NCBI GenBank assembly: GCA_026713505.1
Contig: JAPOOH010000294.1
Location: 1 to 25,323, forward strand
Reading direction: 5' to 3'
DNA: 25,323 nucleotides
Source: Chloroflexota bacterium
Lineage (GTDB): Bacteria; Chloroflexota; Dehalococcoidia; Lucifugimonadales; Australimonadaceae
This document shows, piece by piece, positions 24,317-25,323 of this stretch. Both the position numbers and the translations under genes were made by a program. Positions within the stretch are counted from its first letter, which is position 1; each line of letters begins with the position of its first letter. The notes below the pieces were generated by a model. That model saw only the letters and a program-made list of their open reading frames with translations, made no database searches and was not told the origin of the DNA.

Positions 24317-25269
24317 ACCAGGCTCTTCTCGTAGTAGACCAGGACTGGCGCAGGACTGCCGAACGGCTCAGTGGGCACGTAACCCAACCGTTCGTAGAGG
24401 CGAATGGCGCTGGTCATGCGGTACGAGGTGTCGAGCACCATCCGCGTGGCGCCGCGGTCGATGGCCACGCGCTCCAACCGGGCCACAAGCTCCGTAGCGA
24501 TGCCCCGTCCGCGCTCAGCAGGCACGACGTACATGCGCTTCAGTTCCACGGTGACGGCATCCCGCACCCGCAGGGCGCCGCAGGCAACGGGCGCGCCGTC
24601 GCGGCGAACGAGCAACATGGCGACGATGCGTTGGTGCACGGCCTCTCCGGTCCAGCCCGACTCCTCGCGTGTATTCAGCGACAGGAACTCTTCTTCGTAC
24701 GCAGCAAGGAGCCCCGCGACCTCCGGCGTGTCCGGCGATGACGCCTCGAACGTGATGCCGGCGGGCACGATGCGTTTCTCGTAGCATACGGACCACGGGT
24801 TCCCGACGTACTTGCCGTAAGGCGGTATGCGTTTGTAGCCGAGCGCCTCGTAGAAGCGCATCGCCCTGGGCTGGCCTATGGCCGTCTCAAGCAGTATCCG
24901 AGAACAGCCGCGTTTGGATGCGGCCCGCTCCAGCTCGATGACGAGTGCCCGCGCCACTCCGGAACCGCGCTCTTCGGGCCTCGCATACACCCGCCGGACT
25001 TCGCCGGTAGCATCCCCGAGAAGCAGCATCCCTCCGCAAGCAACCGGGGCGTCCTTGCGGCGGGCGACGAGGAATACGCCATTGAAATCAACCTTCAGTT
25101 GGGGGTCCAGTGTTCCGTCGAAGGATGCCCTCATCTCAGCGCTCAGCGTGCTCGTTTCGTCGAGCAAGTCCCTGTATATCTCGTCCACTTCTGCATCGAG
25201 CATAGCCATCAGCGCCTCCGCATCCGGATGGGCGGGCTGCACTGCTTCGAACGAAATTTCTCCTGCCAT
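24313..25269 (-). CDS. Tandem GNAT-domain acetyltransferase
   Basis: A 318-aa protein made of two GNAT folds. Domain 1 (about residues 5-167) has APVACGGMLLL, VRRVYARPEERGSGVARAL (acetyl-CoA pyrophosphate loop ERGSGVA) and AMRFYEALGYKRI. Domain 2 (about 170-318) repeats the order with APVACGALRV, LKRMYVVPAERGRGIATEL (loop ERGRGIA) and AIRLYERLGYVPT. Both halves keep the Arg-x-x-Gly-x-Ala CoA loop and the C-terminal Tyr-Glu-x-Leu-Gly-Tyr, so both could bind acetyl-CoA. The halves are clearly similar to each other, pointing to internal duplication. The ATG at 25269 has GGAGG 7 nt upstream and TTTATAT before that, which could serve as a -10. Acceptor substrate is unknown. Confidence 0.88.
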   Translation of the reverse strand: MAGEISFEAVQPAHPDAEALMAMLDAEVDEIYRDLLDETSTLSAEMRASFDGTLDPQLKVDFNGVFLVARRKDAPVACGGMLLLGDATGEVRRVYARPEERGSGVARALVIELERAASKRGCSRILLETAIGQPRAMRFYEALGYKRIPPYGKYVGNPWSVCYEKRIVPAGITFEASSPDTPEVAGLLAAYEEEFLSLNTREESGWTGEAVHQRIVAMLLVRRDGAPVACGALRVRDAVTVELKRMYVVPAERGRGIATELVARLERVAIDRGATRMVLDTSYRMTSAIRLYERLGYVPTEPFGSPAPVLVYYEKSLV

Positions 25270-25290
25270 CGTATGCCTCCGATATAAAGA

Positions 25291-25318
25291 GAGAGGGGCC
25301 GGTGTACCGGCCCCTCTC
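25291..25318. terminator. Strong GC-rich hairpin, possible terminator, at the right edge
   Basis: GAGAGGGGCCGGT (25291-25303), GT centre, then ACCGGCCCCTCTC (25306-25318): a perfect 13-bp inverted repeat. Read on the minus strand it is followed by TCTTTATAT, so it may terminate a gene lying to the right of the window. On the plus strand only five bases remain, so that direction cannot be judged. Confidence 0.55.
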
Positions 25319-25323
25319 GACGA

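Overview
The window is a gene-dense, high-GC bacterial chromosome segment made almost entirely of housekeeping metabolism, with a few accessory genes. I see no rRNA, tRNA, insertion sequence, phage gene or CRISPR array. The gene mix (LppX/LprAFG-like lipoprotein, NfeD/SPFH pair, TAL-PGI-type glucose-6-phosphate isomerase, ornithine cyclodeaminase-like and RraA-like proteins, tandem-GNAT protein) suggests a Chloroflexota genome, perhaps Dehalococcoidia or SAR202-like. That placement is inference from gene content, not a phylogeny.

Region 1 (1-5233, minus strand) is a purine operon transcribed guaA, a 64-aa membrane protein, purD, purE, an MtnX-like HAD phosphatase, purB. Junctions are tight, several of them 4-nt overlaps. 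purB runs off the left edge, and its last ~90 bases look corrupted over the catalytic signature loop. Region 2 (5234-5616) is the divergent guaA/tsaC intergenic region and holds a cluster of helically phased 8-bp repeats.

Region 3 (5617-10222, plus) is tsaC, a polyprenyl-synthase-like protein lacking its Asp-rich motifs, pgk, tpiA and miaA: two glycolytic enzymes flanked by two enzymes that modify tRNA A37. Region 4 (10303-13041, plus) is a three-gene module matching the lower protocatechuate 4,5-cleavage/gallate route: RraA-like aldolase, PrpF-family tautomerase and LigI-like lactonase. A short palindromic repeat lies inside it. Region 5 (13098-17608, plus) is nfeD, an SPFH protein without its own membrane anchor, a lipoprotein and a DHA2-type MFS exporter.

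Region 6 (17605-22793, minus) is tkt, pgi, zwf, a pentose-phosphate operon with no transaldolase gene. A small single-pass membrane protein gene lies upstream (22868-23026, minus). Region 7 has an ornithine cyclodeaminase/mu-crystallin family gene (23201-24316, plus) convergent with a tandem-GNAT acetyltransferase (24313-25269, minus). A strong hairpin closes the window. Both convergent gene pairs in the window overlap by exactly the palindrome CTAG, which supplies the stop codon on both strands.
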